Assembly: GCA_019119635.1 (NCBI GenBank)
Contig: DWWP01000041.1
Location: forward strand, 83,772 to 147,771
DNA from: Candidatus Dietzia intestinipullorum
GTDB lineage: Bacteria > Actinomycetota > Actinomycetes > Mycobacteriales > Mycobacteriaceae
DNA length: 64,000 nt
Direction: 5' to 3'
Shown: piece by piece, positions 1-11,001 of the stretch
Position numbering within the stretch: position 1 is the stretch's first letter
Layout of the letters: every line of letters starts with the position of its first letter
Notes under the pieces: model-generated
Seen by the model: only the letters and a program-made list of their open reading frames with translations
Told to the model about the DNA's origin: nothing
Databases searched by the model: none
Position numbers and translations under genes: made by a program

Positions 1-92
1 TAGGCCGCGCCGTGCAGCACCGGCGAGAGCGAGTGTTCGACCGGGCGGCCGAGCACCGCCGCGGACCGTGGGGTCCCGCCCGCCCCGGCCAC
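1..92 (-). CDS. aroE: Shikimate dehydrogenase, N-terminal fragment (cut by window edge)
   Basis: Read on the minus strand from a GTG at 92-90, the first 30 codons contain AAVLGRPVEHSLSPVLHGAA. This matches the AroE N-terminus, in which the SxS-P-xx-H segment binds shikimate. The enzyme reduces 3-dehydroshikimate with NADPH in the aromatic amino acid pathway. It starts just after the mltG stop, and the order alaS-ruvX-mltG-aroE is common in actinobacteria. Only the first 30 residues lie in the window, so the NADP domain is not visible. The start codon could also lie slightly upstream inside mltG. Confidence 0.85.
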   Translation of the reverse strand, partial: MAGAGGTPRSAAVLGRPVEHSLSPVLHGAA

Positions 93-96
93 GGGG

Positions 97-1269
97 TCAA
101 CGACCACTGGACAGGACCCCGTTGGCTATCGCCTCGCTCTGGTACCGCTCGTGCTCCGGGTAGTCGACCGCGAACTTGGTGGTGCCGTCCATGTCGACCG
201 TCACGAAGTACATCCACTCGCCGTCCGCCGGGTTCTCCATGGCGCGCAGCGCATCGAGCCCGGGCGACCCGATCGGGCCGTAGGGCAGGCCGTCCATCGA
301 GTAGGTGTTCCACGGGGTGGGCGCCTCACGGTCGGCATCTGTCGTGGCCACCTCCTGGTCGGCCAGCGCGTAGTTGACCGTCGAATCGAACTGCAGCCGC
401 ATCGGCTCGTCGAGGCGGTTGAGTACCACGCGCGCGATCTTGTCGAAGTCGTCGGTGAACCCCTCCTTCTCCACCAGTGACGCCGCGGTGACCACCTGGT
501 ACGGGCTCAGTCCGATCTGCTCCGCCGCCGGGACGAGCCCGGTCTCGTCGTACATGGCGGTCGAGGAACCGATGAGATCGCGCAGGATCTCCACTGGCTC
601 GGAGCGGGGGTCGACGTTGTGGATCCCCGGAGCGATGAGCCCCTCGAGGCGACGAACCGGATCAGGGGCGTCCTGGACCTCGTTGATCGCCCACTCCGGC
701 ACCCCCAGCGCCGCCGCGTCCGTCTCGACGGCCGCCCCGACGATCTCGTTGGGATGATGGCAGTCGGGCTCCGTCTCCGGGTTCTCGAGGTCCCGCGTAC
801 AGGTCGCCTCCGCGATGAGGGTGAAGATGCCCTTCTCCCGTTGACCGCCCACGACCTCGGTGTCCAGCAGCCGCGCCCCGGGCACCACGTCGATCGCGCC
901 CACCCGGTTCTCCGGGTCCGCGAGCGCCTCGACCGCCGACTCGGCGCTCATCTCCTGCTGCACTTGGTAATACCCCGGCTGGATACCCTCGACCGAGGTG
1001 CCCACCGCCGCGCCCGTGAACGCCCTGGTGCTCGCCACGGCTCCGATGTCGTAGAGGCGGTCCCCCACCACGCCGAGCGTGTCTCCGTCCTCGACGTGCA
1101 GAAGCGCGTTGCCGGTGCCCTCCCCCTCGAAGTCCGGCGCCGCCGAGACCTCGGAGTTCATATTGCGGTAGACCATCAAGCAGAATGCCAGGACCACTCC
1201 GATGACGGCCGCGAAGAGCAGGAACCGGGTCGTACCACTGGTGCGTGAGCGTCCTCGTGCCGCAGACAT
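97..1269 (-). CDS. mltG: Endolytic murein transglycosylase MltG (YceG family)
   Basis: A 390-aa inner-membrane protein with a short Arg-rich cytoplasmic tail, one membrane segment at about residues 16-34, and an extracytoplasmic YceG domain. The conserved ASLVEKEG segment places the predicted catalytic Glu near residue 267. The family's NTY...GLPYGPIGSPG block follows in the C-terminal part. MltG cuts nascent peptidoglycan strands and acts as a terminase of glycan polymerisation. It lies 92 bp downstream of ruvX and directly upstream of aroE in a minus-strand cluster. Length and motifs are typical and nothing is missing. Confidence 0.93.
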   Translation of the reverse strand: MSAARGRSRTSGTTRFLLFAAVIGVVLAFCLMVYRNMNSEVSAAPDFEGEGTGNALLHVEDGDTLGVVGDRLYDIGAVASTRAFTGAAVGTSVEGIQPGYYQVQQEMSAESAVEALADPENRVGAIDVVPGARLLDTEVVGGQREKGIFTLIAEATCTRDLENPETEPDCHHPNEIVGAAVETDAAALGVPEWAINEVQDAPDPVRRLEGLIAPGIHNVDPRSEPVEILRDLIGSSTAMYDETGLVPAAEQIGLSPYQVVTAASLVEKEGFTDDFDKIARVVLNRLDEPMRLQFDSTVNYALADQEVATTDADREAPTPWNTYSMDGLPYGPIGSPGLDALRAMENPADGEWMYFVTVDMDGTTKFAVDYPEHERYQSEAIANGVLSSGR

Positions 1270-1361
1270 CGTGCTCCTTGGTCGGGGTCGGGGAGCCGCC
1301 TACCGGGCAGCCCCGTGCGTCGGGTCACTTTACCCAGGACTCGTGGCGGACACACCGGACC

Positions 1362-1838
1362 TCATCGGGCGCGCCGTGTCTCCATCCAGGACTGGAGCAG
1401 CACCACTGCGGCCGCCTGGTCGATCACGTGACGTTGCTGACGTGTGTTCCGGCCCGCGCCCTGCAGCGCCGCGCCCGCCGTCACGGTGGTCAGTCGTTCG
1501 TCCACGAACTCGACCGGCAGGTCCGGGTCGGCCGAGGTGAGCGCGGCCATGAAGGAGCGTGCCATGGCCGTCGACGCGGTCTCGCGACCCTTGAGCGATG
1601 TCGGGAGTCCCACCACCACTCCCACCGCCGTGTACTCCTCGACGAGCTCGTGGAGCCGCCGCAGTTCGTGTTCCCACCCCGGATCGCCGCTCGAGACCGC
1701 GATGGTCTCTACGGGTGTGGCGAGGATGCCGTCGGGATCGCACGACGCCACCCCGATACGGGCGGTGCCCACGTCGAGGCCCAGTCGTCGACCCCGCGTC
1801 CAGCCCCCACCGGCGGACGACGTTCCGGGCCCCGTCAT
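1362..1838 (-). CDS. ruvX: RuvX/YqgF-family putative Holliday junction resolvase (pre-16S rRNA nuclease)
   Basis: A 158-aa protein with an RNase H-like fold. The N-terminal block [12 protein letters not shown] carries the first catalytic Asp. A central [10 protein letters not shown] segment and a C-terminal DERLTT motif follow the YqgF pattern. In E. coli the homologue processes the 5' end of 16S rRNA; a role at Holliday junctions has also been proposed. Its start overlaps the alaS stop by 4 bp, so the two are translationally coupled, as in many actinobacteria. The first 15 or so residues (Gly/Ser-rich) are probably disordered. Confidence 0.9.
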   Translation of the reverse strand: MTGPGTSSAGGGWTRGRRLGLDVGTARIGVASCDPDGILATPVETIAVSSGDPGWEHELRRLHELVEEYTAVGVVVGLPTSLKGRETASTAMARSFMAALTSADPDLPVEFVDERLTTVTAGAALQGAGRNTRQQRHVIDQAAAVVLLQSWMETRRAR

Positions 1839-4495
1839 CCCGCGTCCCGCACGGCGTCCCGCAACGCGGTCACCGCGGCGTCGATCCCGGCGGGGTCGGT
1901 CCCGGCGCCCTGCGCCATGTCCGGCTTCCCGCCACCGCGGGCGCCGAGCGCCGGGGCGATGGCCTTGACCAGATCGCCGGCCCGGAGACCCCGGTCCTGT
2001 GCGGCGCCGCTGACGGCGATGACGAAGGGCACCTTGTCGGCAGTGGGCGCGGTGAGGAACACGACACCGGCATCGCCTCCGAGTCGCCCCTTGAGATCGG
2101 CGCCGAGCTGGCGCAGGTCACCGGCTGCGGCCCCCTCGGCGGAATGCGTGAGGAATCGGATGCCCGCGAGGTCCTCCGCCGACGCCAGGATCTCCCCGGC
2201 CCGCGAGGCGAGTTGCGCGGCGCGCAGCGATTCGAGGGTCTTCTCCGTCTCCCGGAGCCTGGCCGTCAGCGCCGCGACCCGGTCCGGCAATTCGTCAGCG
2301 GGCGCCTTGAGCGAGGTGGCCAGACCGGAGACCAGCGCCCGCTCGCGGGCCTGGTGCCGATACGCGTCCATGCCCACGTACGCCTCGACGCGTCGGATCC
2401 CCGAGCCCACCGAGGACTCGCCCAGGAGGTTGACCGGCCCGATCCGTGAGGTGCTCGACACGTGCGTGCCGCCGCACAGTTCCATGGAGAAGGGGCCGCC
2501 GATCTCCACCACCCGCACCCGCGAGCCGTAGTTCTCCCCGAACAACGCCATCGCGCCCATCCGCTTGGCCTCGTCGAGGGTCGTCTCGACCGTGTTGACC
2601 TCGAGGTCCTCGTCGACCGCCTGGTTGGTGATCTCCTCGATCTGCTGGAGGAGGTCCGTCGCGACCGAGCCGGACCAGTTGAAGTCGAACCGGAGATAGC
2701 CGGGCTTGTTGAGTGAGCCGGCCTGAACCGCGTCCGGACCGAGGACCCGGCGGAGCGCCGCGTGGACGAGGTGCGTGGCGGAATGTCCCTGGGTCGCCCC
2801 CTTGCGCCACTCCGCGTCCACCGCCGCAGTGACGAGTTGCCCCGCCTCGACTTCACCGTCGGTGATGACACCCTTGTGGACCCACAGCTTCTTGCCCACC
2901 TTCTGCACGTCGTCGACCTGCATCCGGAACCCGGCGCTGGAGATCTGCCCCCGGTCCCCGAGCTGACCGCCGGATTCCGCGTAGAACGGGGTGTGGTCGA
3001 GGACGAACTCGACGGGCTCCCCCTCCCTGGCGATCGGGACCGACAACCCGCCCGAGACGATTCCGAGCAGCGTGGACTCGTCCGTCAACTCGGTGAATCC
3101 CGTGAACCGGGTCTCCCCGGAGTCGAGGAACTCCCGGTAGACACTCATGTCGGCGTGCGCGTGCTTCTTGGCCTGCGAATCGGCCTTGGCCCGGGCCCGC
3201 TGCTCGGACATGAGCGAACGGAACCCCTCCTCGTCCACTTCGAGTCCGGCCTCGGTGGCCATCTCGAGGGTGAGATCGATCGGGAAACCGTGCGTGTCGT
3301 GGAGGGCGAAGGCCTCCTCGCCGGAGAGCACCGACGAACCGGCCCCCCGGGCCGCGCCGGCCGCTCGCTCGAACAGTTGGGTCCCCGATTCGAGAGTCTT
3401 GAGAAACGCGACCTCCTCGGCGACCGCGGCCCGCTCGATGCGGTCGAAGATCTCGACGGTGTCCGGGTAGGACGGGCCCATCGCGTCCCTGACCGTGCGC
3501 ATGAACTCGGCCATGGTGGGGCCGTCCGCCCCCAGCAGCCGAACCGAACGGACGATGCGACGCAGCAGCCGCCGGAGGATGTACCCGCGCCCCTCGTTGC
3601 CCGGCATCACCCCGTCCGAGATGAGCATGTAGGCCGTGCGCGCGTGGTCGGCGATGACCCTGAACCTCACGTCGGACGCGGGGTCGCTGCCGTATGTCGC
3701 GCCGGAGAGCCGCTCCGCGGTGGAGATGACCGGCCGCAGCAGGTCGGTCTCGTAGACGTTCTCGACGCCCTGGAGCAGGAACGCCACGCGCTCGATGCCC
3801 ATGCCGGTGTCGATGTTCTTGTTCGGCAGCGGGCCGAGGATCTCGAACGACTCCTTGCCGGTGCCCTCGCCACGCTCGTTCTCCATGAACACGAGATTCC
3901 AGATCTCGATGTAGCGGTCCTCGTCCGCCTCCGGTCCGCCCTCGACGCCGTACCCGGGACCGCGATCGTAGAAGATCTCCGAGCAGGGGCCGCAGGGGCC
4001 GGGCACGCCCATGGACCAGTAGTTGTCCTCCATCCCCCGCCGCTGGATGCGCGACTCCGGAACGCCAGCCTCGTCGCGCCAGATCGTGAATGCTTCGTCG
4101 TCGTCGTGGTAGACGGTGACCCACAGCAGTTCCGGATCGATCCCGAACCCGCCGTCGTCCACCGGCCCCGTGAGCAGCGACCAGGCATGCCTGATCGCGC
4201 CGGACTTGAAATAGTCACCGAACGAGAAGTTGCCCGCCATCTGGAAGAACGTGTTGTGGCGGGTGGTGATCCCCACCTCGTCGATGTCCAGGGTCCGCAC
4301 GCACTTCTGGATCGACGTGGCCGTGGAGAACTCGGGGGTCTCCTGGCCGAGGAAATACGGCTTGAACGGCACCATTCCGGCGTTGACGAACAGCAGGTTG
4401 GGGTCGTCCAGGACCAGCGACGCGCTGGCGATCTCGGCGTGCCCGACCCGGACGAAGTGGTCGAGGAAGCGGCGCCGGATCTCATGGGTCTGCAC
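1835..4495 (-). CDS. alaS: Alanyl-tRNA synthetase
   Basis: Class II synthetase that charges tRNA-Ala. I start it at the GTG at 4495 ([14 protein letters not shown]), which matches the usual mycobacterial AlaRS N-terminus and has TGAGG just upstream. A GTG four codons earlier is also open. The catalytic core is N-terminal ([30 protein letters not shown]). The editing domain carries HSATHLVH near residues 570-577 and CGGTHV near residue 675, which supply the zinc ligands. A C-terminal DHHA1-type Gly-rich domain ends the protein. About 886 aa, normal for the family. First gene of a unit with ruvX. Confidence 0.97.
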   Translation of the reverse strand: MQTHEIRRRFLDHFVRVGHAEIASASLVLDDPNLLFVNAGMVPFKPYFLGQETPEFSTATSIQKCVRTLDIDEVGITTRHNTFFQMAGNFSFGDYFKSGAIRHAWSLLTGPVDDGGFGIDPELLWVTVYHDDDEAFTIWRDEAGVPESRIQRRGMEDNYWSMGVPGPCGPCSEIFYDRGPGYGVEGGPEADEDRYIEIWNLVFMENERGEGTGKESFEILGPLPNKNIDTGMGIERVAFLLQGVENVYETDLLRPVISTAERLSGATYGSDPASDVRFRVIADHARTAYMLISDGVMPGNEGRGYILRRLLRRIVRSVRLLGADGPTMAEFMRTVRDAMGPSYPDTVEIFDRIERAAVAEEVAFLKTLESGTQLFERAAGAARGAGSSVLSGEEAFALHDTHGFPIDLTLEMATEAGLEVDEEGFRSLMSEQRARAKADSQAKKHAHADMSVYREFLDSGETRFTGFTELTDESTLLGIVSGGLSVPIAREGEPVEFVLDHTPFYAESGGQLGDRGQISSAGFRMQVDDVQKVGKKLWVHKGVITDGEVEAGQLVTAAVDAEWRKGATQGHSATHLVHAALRRVLGPDAVQAGSLNKPGYLRFDFNWSGSVATDLLQQIEEITNQAVDEDLEVNTVETTLDEAKRMGAMALFGENYGSRVRVVEIGGPFSMELCGGTHVSSTSRIGPVNLLGESSVGSGIRRVEAYVGMDAYRHQARERALVSGLATSLKAPADELPDRVAALTARLRETEKTLESLRAAQLASRAGEILASAEDLAGIRFLTHSAEGAAAGDLRQLGADLKGRLGGDAGVVFLTAPTADKVPFVIAVSGAAQDRGLRAGDLVKAIAPALGARGGGKPDMAQGAGTDPAGIDAAVTALRDAVRDAG

Positions 4496-4649
4496 AGGGG
4501 GCCTCACTGCTGTCGTGAACGGGTGCGAAGTGCTCGCGCGGTCGGCTCACCAGCCTACCGGCGCCGGTGTGGCGTCGAGGAATGACCGCCGCCTCCCCCA
4601 CGGGCAGGGCAGCGGAGACACCTCAGGCGCGGCCGGGCGGTGCCGTGGC

Positions 4650-4805
4650 TCAGCGGGGCATCGGAGGCAGGGTGATGCCGAAATTCGCGGCCGTGATGAA
4701 GGCCTCGGGCGGCAGGAGCCCCATACTGTGGGCCCCGGCGCCCCAGACGCCGACCGAGGTGGCGACGCCGACGAGGGTCGAGATGAGGTATGAGATTGCG
4801 TACAT
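4650..4805 (-). CDS. Possible 51-aa hydrophobic peptide (unrecognised)
   Basis: Between alaS and rarA the minus strand holds a short frame starting at ATG 4805. It encodes a Tyr/Ile/Leu/Val-rich N-terminal stretch of about 20 residues that could span a membrane, followed by a Gly/Ala/Pro-containing tail ending LPPMPR. A TTG eleven codons upstream is also in frame. The Shine-Dalgarno signal is weak (CCGGACGA about 10 nt upstream). I recognise no family. In favour: the hydrophobic pattern and the locally AT-rich, structured leader. Against: short length, weak start, no visible homologue. Treat as a candidate small membrane protein. Confidence 0.35.
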   Translation of the reverse strand: MYAISYLISTLVGVATSVGVWGAGAHSMGLLPPEAFITAANFGITLPPMPR

Positions 4806-4817
4806 GATTCGTCCGGA

Positions 4818-4885
4818 GTGAGCCTGGAAGCTGAACAATGCCAGCCACGGATTACCAGTTGCTCACGCTGTTCAGGTTTCTGGTA
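4818..4885 (-). promoter_or_regulatory. Intertwined inverted repeats in AT-richer leader between rarA and alaS
   Basis: Three pairs of perfect 6-bp complementary segments interlock: GTGAGC 4818-4823 with GCTCAC 4861-4866, CTGAAC 4831-4836 with GTTCAG 4870-4875, and TACCAG 4853-4858 with CTGGTA 4880-4885. They cross one another, so an RNA copy would have to form a pseudoknot or choose between alternative hairpins. The stretch begins right after the rarA stop and precedes the candidate small gene. It could be a terminator/attenuator or a structured leader. Nothing else was recognised in 4508-4649. Confidence 0.4.
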
Positions 4886-4889
4886 GCAC

Positions 4890-6236
4890 TTACTTCCGGA
4901 TGATGTCGCGCAACTTGGCGACCCGGGCGGCGAGTTCACGCTCGTGCCCGTGGTTCGTGGGGACGTAATAGTCACGTCCCACCAGCTCGTCCGGCGGGTA
5001 CTGTTGCCTGACGACGCCGGCGGGGGCGTCATGTGCGTAGCGGTATCCGACCCCGTTGCCGAGCCCCTTGGCGCCGGCGTAGTGCCCGTCCCGGAGATGC
5101 TTGGGCACGTCCCCGACGCCACCGGCGCGCACGTCCGACATCGCGGCGTCGATCGCGGAGATCACCGCATTGGACTTGGGCGCGGTCGCCAGATGGACGG
5201 TCGCCTGGGCCAACGCCAATCGACACTCGGGCAGCCCCACCTTCTGCACTACCTCCGCGGCCGCGGTGGCGGTCTGCAGCGCGGTCGGGTCCGCCATGCC
5301 GATGTCCTCGCTGGCGTGGATCACCAACCGGCGCGCGATGAATCTGGGGTCCTCCCCCGCCACCAACATGCGCGCCAGGTAGTGGACAGCGGCGTCCGCG
5401 TCGGAGCCACGGATGGACTTGATGAACGCGCTGGTGACGTCGTAGTGCTGGTCACCGTCGCGGTCGTACCGCACCGGTGCGGCGTCGAGGCTCAACTCGA
5501 CGACCTCCGGGGTGACCGCCCCGCCCTCGGCGGCACCCGCGGCGGCCTCGAGGATCGTCAGGCTCCTCCGGGCGTCGCCCCCGGACAGCCTCACGATGTC
5601 CGCGACCGCCTCCTCGGTGAGCTCGACGCTGCCGGCGAGCCCACGCTCATCGTCCGCCGCACGGCGGATCACGTCGACGACGCCCCGCTCGTCCAGTCCG
5701 CGGAGCTCCGCGATGAGGGAGCGACTCAGCAACGGGGCGATCACCGAGAAATGCGGGTTCTCCGTGGTGGCGGCGACCAGGAGAACGATCCCGTTCTCGA
5801 CCGCGGCGAGCAACGCGTCCTGCTGGCTCTTCGAGAACCGGTGTACCTCGTCGATGAACAGCACGGTCCGCTGACCGTGGATCTGCCGCGTGCGTGCATC
5901 CTCGATGACCGCACGGACATCCTTGACCCCGGCGCTGAGCGCGGACAGTGCCACGAAGTGTCGACCCGACGTGCTGGCCACCAGGTAGGCCATCGTGGTC
6001 TTGCCCGTGCCGGGCGGCCCGTACAGGATGACCGACGAGCCGCCGCGCCCCTCGACCAGCCGCCGGAGGGGCGAGTTGGGGCGCAGCAGGTGGTCCTGGC
6101 CGATCACCTCGTCCAGGCTGCGCGGCCGCATGCGGACCGCCAACGGTGCCGACGGGTCGACGGCCTCTGTCACGGGCGTCGGCGGTGCCGCTCCGCCGGC
6201 GTCCCCGGCGGCGAACAGTCCTGCGTCCTCGGTCAC
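4890..6236 (-). CDS. rarA: Replication-associated recombination protein A (RarA/MgsA AAA+ ATPase)
   Basis: A 448-aa AAA+ protein of the RarA/WRNIP1 family. The Walker A motif GPPGTGKT is at residues 73-80, the Walker [10 protein letters not shown] follows, and the sensor region has ATTENPHF. The C-terminal part contains the family's [21 protein letters not shown] block and the helical tetramerisation region. These proteins act at stalled replication forks with SSB and RecA. The start is GTG at 6236. Its upstream region is shared divergently with the exported phosphodiesterase gene. Confidence 0.95.
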   Translation of the reverse strand: MTEDAGLFAAGDAGGAAPPTPVTEAVDPSAPLAVRMRPRSLDEVIGQDHLLRPNSPLRRLVEGRGGSSVILYGPPGTGKTTMAYLVASTSGRHFVALSALSAGVKDVRAVIEDARTRQIHGQRTVLFIDEVHRFSKSQQDALLAAVENGIVLLVAATTENPHFSVIAPLLSRSLIAELRGLDERGVVDVIRRAADDERGLAGSVELTEEAVADIVRLSGGDARRSLTILEAAAGAAEGGAVTPEVVELSLDAAPVRYDRDGDQHYDVTSAFIKSIRGSDADAAVHYLARMLVAGEDPRFIARRLVIHASEDIGMADPTALQTATAAAEVVQKVGLPECRLALAQATVHLATAPKSNAVISAIDAAMSDVRAGGVGDVPKHLRDGHYAGAKGLGNGVGYRYAHDAPAGVVRQQYPPDELVGRDYYVPTNHGHERELAARVAKLRDIIRK

Positions 6237-6408
6237 GCCACCCAGGCTACCGGCGACCTGCGACAGGCCGGGAGGTGAACACTCGGCGACGATCCGCCGG
6301 TTCGCTGGCGCGACCCGACGCGGACGAGTTCCCTGGATCCGGGGTGCGCCACGCGGTCCGCGGGGTAGACCTCAGATGACCGTTCACGATCCGCCGGAGG
6401 ACCTGCCG

Positions 6409-7713
6409 ATGCAACGCCACGATGACCCGTGCACCCGAACCACGCTGACACGCCGGGAGGCGATGGCGGGAGCGGGCATGGTCGCGGCGGCGGGCGCCGT
6501 GGGGGTGACGCTGCTCGCGGATCCCGCTCCCGTGTGGGCGCAGCCGGCGCGCCCGGTGGCCGACGACCTGGACGTGTACGTGATCGTCACCGACGGGATG
6601 CGTCCCGACGAGCTCAACCCCGCCCAGGCGCCCACGCTCCACCGTTGGGCCACCGGGGGGACCTGGTTCACCGACGCCTCGTCCGTCATGATCGCGGAGA
6701 CGTTGCCCAATCACGCCGCCATGGTGACGGGGGTGCTGCCCGAACGGAGCGGGGTCCCCGCGAACGCGATCTGGGACCACGCGGTCGGAGACGAGCGCAC
6801 TCTCGATCGGCCGGACGACCTGCGGGCGCCGACGATGCTCGACCGCGTGCGGACCGAGGCCGGACTCACCACTGCGAGCGTCCTGAGCAAGGACTACCTC
6901 CACGGCCTGTTCGGCGGGCGCGCCAGTGTGCAGTGGGCGCCGTTCCCGCTGGTCCCGATCACGGACCACTCGCTGGACTGGTTCACCGTCGAGGCGCTCA
7001 AACAGACGGTCACCGACCACTCGCCCCGGTTCACGTTCGTCAACCTCGGCGATATGGACCGGTTCGGGCACATGGACCTGTCGGGGACGTCACTGCGGTT
7101 GGCACGTAACCAGGCGATCTTCAACTCGGACCACAAGCTCTGGGACTTCGAGCAGTTCCTCCGGTCCACCGGGCGCTGGGAGCGGTCCGTGGTGATCGTG
7201 CTCGCCGACCACGGCATGGACTGGTCCGATCCGATGAGCCTCATCAGCGCGGCCGGTGCCCTGGACGCCGACCCGCTGCTGCGTGGGCGCTTCGGCATCG
7301 CGCAGAACGGCGGAGCCGACACCTTCGCCTATCTGGGCCCGGACCACGAGCGGGACGCCTCGCTGGCCCGGCTCCGCGAGGTCGTCGGCGGCCTGCCGGG
7401 GGTCCACCGTCTCTACGACACGACCGAACTGAACCTGGGCGAACGCGGCGGCGACCTCGTGGCGACCTGTCGTCCGGGATGGCGGTTCTCCGATCCCACC
7501 CCGTTCTCGAACCCGATCCCCGGCAACCACGGACACGAGGTGACCCTCGGTATCCCGTTCTTCATCGGCGGGGGGCACCGGATCGTGCGTCGCGGCGCCG
7601 TGGTCGATCGTCCGGCGCGGACCCTGGACGTCGCTCCGACCGTGGCCCGCCTCTTCGGGCTCGCGCACGACGAGATGGACGGCACCGCCGCCACGGAGGC
7701 GTTCCACCTCTGA
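6409..7713 (+). CDS. Tat-exported alkaline phosphatase-superfamily phosphodiesterase
   Basis: A 434-aa protein, started at ATG 6409 because GGAGG lies 8 nt upstream; an earlier in-frame ATG at 6376 has no such signal. The N-terminus is a Tat signal: TRRE at residues 14-17, an Ala/Gly-rich hydrophobic core, and a likely cut after VWA at about residue 44. The mature part has the nucleotide pyrophosphatase/phosphodiesterase motifs: VTDGMRPDE with a metal-binding Asp, ETLPNHAAMVTG with the nucleophilic Thr near residue 98, NLGDMDRFGH, LADHGMDW and NPIPGNHGHE. It should hydrolyse phosphodiester or phosphomonoester bonds outside the membrane; the substrate is unknown. Confidence 0.85.
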   Translation: MQRHDDPCTRTTLTRREAMAGAGMVAAAGAVGVTLLADPAPVWAQPARPVADDLDVYVIVTDGMRPDELNPAQAPTLHRWATGGTWFTDASSVMIAETLPNHAAMVTGVLPERSGVPANAIWDHAVGDERTLDRPDDLRAPTMLDRVRTEAGLTTASVLSKDYLHGLFGGRASVQWAPFPLVPITDHSLDWFTVEALKQTVTDHSPRFTFVNLGDMDRFGHMDLSGTSLRLARNQAIFNSDHKLWDFEQFLRSTGRWERSVVIVLADHGMDWSDPMSLISAAGALDADPLLRGRFGIAQNGGADTFAYLGPDHERDASLARLREVVGGLPGVHRLYDTTELNLGERGGDLVATCRPGWRFSDPTPFSNPIPGNHGHEVTLGIPFFIGGGHRIVRRGAVVDRPARTLDVAPTVARLFGLAHDEMDGTAATEAFHL

Positions 7714-7728
7714 GTAGTCGCGCCGGGG

Positions 7729-9552
7729 TCAGGCCTCCGCGGGCGCGGCGGACTGCCCGTCAGCACCCCCGGACGGGGCCCCGGCGCCACGCTGGGCAGG
7801 CTTGGCGTCGATACCGGACTCCTTGCGCTGCTGCGGCGTGATCGGCGCAGGGGCGTCCGTGAGCGGGTCGACGCCGCCACCGGACTTGGGGAAGGCGATG
7901 ACGTCGCGGATCGACTCCGTCCCGGCCAGCAACGCACAGATGCGATCCCAGCCGAAGGCGATGCCGCCGTGTGGCGGGGCGCCGTAGGAGAACGCCTCGA
8001 GGAGGAAGCCGAACTTCTCCTGCGCCTCCTCCTGCGAGATCCCCATCACGCCGAAGACCCGTTCCTGGATGTCCTTGCGGTGGATACGGATCGATCCCCC
8101 GCCGATCTCGTTGCCGTTGCAGACGATGTCGTAGGCGTACGCCAGCGCCGACCCGGGGTCGGTGTCGAACGTGTCGAGGTGCTCCGGCCGGGGAGAGGTG
8201 AAGGCGTGGTGCACGGCGGTCCACGCGCCGGAACCCACCGCCACGTCGCCGGCGGCGGTCGCCTCGTCGGCCGGCTCGAACATCGGCGCGTCGACGATCC
8301 AGGTGAACGCCCACGCGTCCGGGTCGATCAGTCCGAGCTTGTCGGCGATCTCGCCCCGTGCGGCGCCGAGCAGCGCACGGGTCGACTTCACGGCACCGGC
8401 CCCGAAGAAGATGCAGTCGCCCGGCTCCGCCCCCACGTGCGCGGCGATACCGGCGCGCTCCTGGTCCGAGAGGTTCTTGGCCACGGGCCCGCCGAGCTCA
8501 CCGTCCTCACCCACGAGGATGTATGCCAGCCCCTTGGCACCACGTTGCTTGGCCCACTCCTGCCAGGCGTCGAGCTGGCGGCGCGGCTGCGCGGCCCCGC
8601 CCTTCATCACGACGGCGCCGACGTAGGGCGACTGGAACACGCGGAACGGCGTGTCGGCGAAGAACTCGGTGCACTCGACCAGCTCGACGCCGAACCGCAG
8701 GTCCGGCTTGTCGGACCCGAACCGGCGCATCGCCTCGTCGTAGGTCATACGCGGGATCGGCGTGGCGATCTCGTAGCCGGCCGTGGCCCACACCCCCGCG
8801 AGGATCTCCTCCGCGAGCGAGATCACGTCCTCCTGGTCCACAAAGCTCATCTCCACGTCGAGCTGCGTGAACTCCGGCTGCCGGTCGGCGCGGAAATCCT
8901 CGTCACGGTAGCAGCGCGCGATCTGGTAATAGCGCTCCATCCCGGCCACCATGAGCAGCTGCTTGAACAGCTGGGGGGACTGCGGCAGCGCGTAGAACGT
9001 GCCCGGCTGCAGCCGGGCGGGGACGAGGAAGTCCCGGGCCCCTTCGGGGGTCGATCGGGTCAGCGTCGGCGTCTCGATCTCCACGAAGTCGTGCCGGGAC
9101 AGCACCTCGCGGGCAGCGCCGTTGACCTCGGATCGTAGCCGGAGCGCGGCTCCCGGGCCCTCGCGGCGCAGGTCCAGGTAGCGGTGGCGCAGCCGCGCCT
9201 CCTCGCCGACCTCGTCGTCGAGCTGGAACGGTAGAGGGGCGGCTTCCCCGAGGACCTCGAACGAGGCGGCGTCGATCTCGATGTCGCCGGAGGAGAGAGT
9301 GGGGTTCTCCGACCCCTCGGGCCGACGGTCTACCGTGCCGGTCACCGACACGCAGAACTCGTTGCGCAGGCGGTGCGCATGCTCGGCGACGTCCTCGGAT
9401 CGGAACACCACCTGGCACACGCCGGTGGAATCGCGGAGATCGACGAAGATCACGCCGCCGTGGTCCCGGCGGCGCGCGACCCAGCCGGCCAGGGTGACGG
9501 TGTCCCCGGCGTCGGCGGCTCGGAGCTGGCCGGCGGAGTGGGTGCGCAGCAC
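7729..9552 (-). CDS. aspS: Aspartyl-tRNA synthetase (bacterial type)
   Basis: Class IIb synthetase of 607 aa, started at GTG 9552 ([11 protein letters not shown]). This matches the family N-terminus and has GAGAGGA about 10 nt upstream; frames starting further upstream add a non-conserved leader. An OB-fold anticodon-binding domain comes first ([22 protein letters not shown]). It is followed by the catalytic core (motif 2 region [18 protein letters not shown]), the GAD insertion domain typical of bacterial AspRS, and motif 3 (GIAFGWDRI). The disordered Ala/Gly-rich C-terminus is common in actinobacteria. Convergent with the phosphodiesterase gene. Confidence 0.97.
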   Translation of the reverse strand: MLRTHSAGQLRAADAGDTVTLAGWVARRRDHGGVIFVDLRDSTGVCQVVFRSEDVAEHAHRLRNEFCVSVTGTVDRRPEGSENPTLSSGDIEIDAASFEVLGEAAPLPFQLDDEVGEEARLRHRYLDLRREGPGAALRLRSEVNGAAREVLSRHDFVEIETPTLTRSTPEGARDFLVPARLQPGTFYALPQSPQLFKQLLMVAGMERYYQIARCYRDEDFRADRQPEFTQLDVEMSFVDQEDVISLAEEILAGVWATAGYEIATPIPRMTYDEAMRRFGSDKPDLRFGVELVECTEFFADTPFRVFQSPYVGAVVMKGGAAQPRRQLDAWQEWAKQRGAKGLAYILVGEDGELGGPVAKNLSDQERAGIAAHVGAEPGDCIFFGAGAVKSTRALLGAARGEIADKLGLIDPDAWAFTWIVDAPMFEPADEATAAGDVAVGSGAWTAVHHAFTSPRPEHLDTFDTDPGSALAYAYDIVCNGNEIGGGSIRIHRKDIQERVFGVMGISQEEAQEKFGFLLEAFSYGAPPHGGIAFGWDRICALLAGTESIRDVIAFPKSGGGVDPLTDAPAPITPQQRKESGIDAKPAQRGAGAPSGGADGQSAAPAEA

Positions 9553-9659
9553 TGAGGTGGTCCTCTCGTCAGTCAGGTCTGGGGCGTCCGCGACACGCGC
9601 GGGCGCCACGACAGTCTACGTCCAGTCGCCGGGGCCGCCCGTGGCGGCCGTGTGGGCGC

Positions 9660-10946
9660 TCAGTCCCGGTCTGCGGCGGAGGCGAGCCCGGCGACGTGCC
9701 CGACCACCGCATCGAGCGGGACCGCATGCTGTTCGCCGGTCGCCATGGTCTTGACCACCACGGTCCCGGCTTCGAGCTCATCGCTCCCGACCACCAGGGT
9801 GACGCCGGCCCCCGACCGGTCGGCCGCCTTGAACGCGCCCTTCATCCCCCGGTCCCCGTACGCCATATCCGCGCGGACGCCCCGCTCGCGCAGCGCGGCG
9901 AGCACCGGCACCATCGCGGCCTTGGCCTCCGGCCCGATCGCCACGCCGTACACATCCACGCGACCGGCGGCGGACGGGTCGATGCCCTCGGCCTGTAGGG
10001 CGAGCATCGTCCGGTCCACGCCGATGCCGAAGCCGATGCCGGACAGGGCCTGACCCCCCAGCTGTTCCATCAGCCCGTCGTACCGGCCACCGCCCCCGAT
10101 GCCGGACTGCGCGCCGAGGCCGTCGTGCACGAACTCGAAGGTGGTCTTGGTGTAGTAGTCCAGCCCCCGGACCATCCGCGGGTTGATCTCGTACGGCACG
10201 CCCAGTGCGTCGAGGTGGGAGCGGACCGCCGCGAAGTGCGCGGCACTGGCCCCGGAGAGGTTGTCGATCATCAGCGGCGCGTCGGCCAGCTGCTCGCGGA
10301 CTTCCGGACGCTTGTCGTCGAGAACGCGCAGCGGGTTGATCCGCGCCCGCTCCCGGGTGGCCTCATCGAGGTCGAGGCCGGCGAGGAAGTTCTGCAGCTT
10401 CTCTCGGTACTCCGGTCGGCAGCTGTCGTCGCCGAGGGAGGTGAGCTCCAGCCGGAACCCGGTCAGCCCGAGGGACCGGAACGCCTCATCGGCGACGGCG
10501 ATGACCTCGGCGTCCAGGGCGGGGTCATCGACCCCGATCGCCTCGATGCCGACCTGCTGGAGCTGGCGGTAGCGGCCCGCCTGCGGACGCTCGTACCGGA
10601 AGAAGGGCCCCGCATAGCAGAGCTTGACCGGCAGCTGTCCGCGGTCGAGTCCGTTCTCGATGACCGCCCGCATCACCCCGGCCGTGCCCTCCGGCCGCAG
10701 CGTCACGCTGCGGCCACCCCGGTCGGAGAAGGTGTACATCTCCTTGGCGACCACGTCGGTCGACTCCCCGACCCCGCGCGCGAACAGCGTGGTGTCCTCG
10801 AAGATCGGCAGCTCGATGTGCCCGTATCCGGCGCGGCGGGCCGCGGACGTGACCGCGTCGCGGACGGAGACGAAGCCCGCGGAGGTCGGCGGGACGTAAT
10901 CGGGGACGCCTTTGGGGGCCTTGAGCGCGGTCTTCTTCTCGGTCAC
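9660..10946 (-). CDS. hisS: Histidyl-tRNA synthetase
   Basis: Class IIa synthetase of 428 aa, begun at GTG 10946 ([20 protein letters not shown]) with AAGGA upstream. Motif 2 ([18 protein letters not shown]) and the two histidyl-specific blocks ([15 protein letters not shown] and GGGRYDGL) are present, and a C-terminal anticodon-binding domain follows. It charges tRNA-His. It lies 55 bp downstream of a metallo-beta-lactamase-fold gene, the same pairing as hisS and Rv2581c in M. tuberculosis. Confidence 0.96.
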   Translation of the reverse strand: MTEKKTALKAPKGVPDYVPPTSAGFVSVRDAVTSAARRAGYGHIELPIFEDTTLFARGVGESTDVVAKEMYTFSDRGGRSVTLRPEGTAGVMRAVIENGLDRGQLPVKLCYAGPFFRYERPQAGRYRQLQQVGIEAIGVDDPALDAEVIAVADEAFRSLGLTGFRLELTSLGDDSCRPEYREKLQNFLAGLDLDEATRERARINPLRVLDDKRPEVREQLADAPLMIDNLSGASAAHFAAVRSHLDALGVPYEINPRMVRGLDYYTKTTFEFVHDGLGAQSGIGGGGRYDGLMEQLGGQALSGIGFGIGVDRTMLALQAEGIDPSAAGRVDVYGVAIGPEAKAAMVPVLAALRERGVRADMAYGDRGMKGAFKAADRSGAGVTLVVGSDELEAGTVVVKTMATGEQHAVPLDAVVGHVAGLASAADRD

Positions 10947-11001
10947 GACGGTGGGGTCCTTGATCGACGGGGATGGTGGATGGGGCGCGGGCGGGACCGC
11001 G

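Noticed and set aside
2762..4585. Long plus-strand frame of 607 codons opposite alaS
   Set aside because: Long antisense frames are common in high-GC DNA. The minus strand encodes a complete alanyl-tRNA synthetase.
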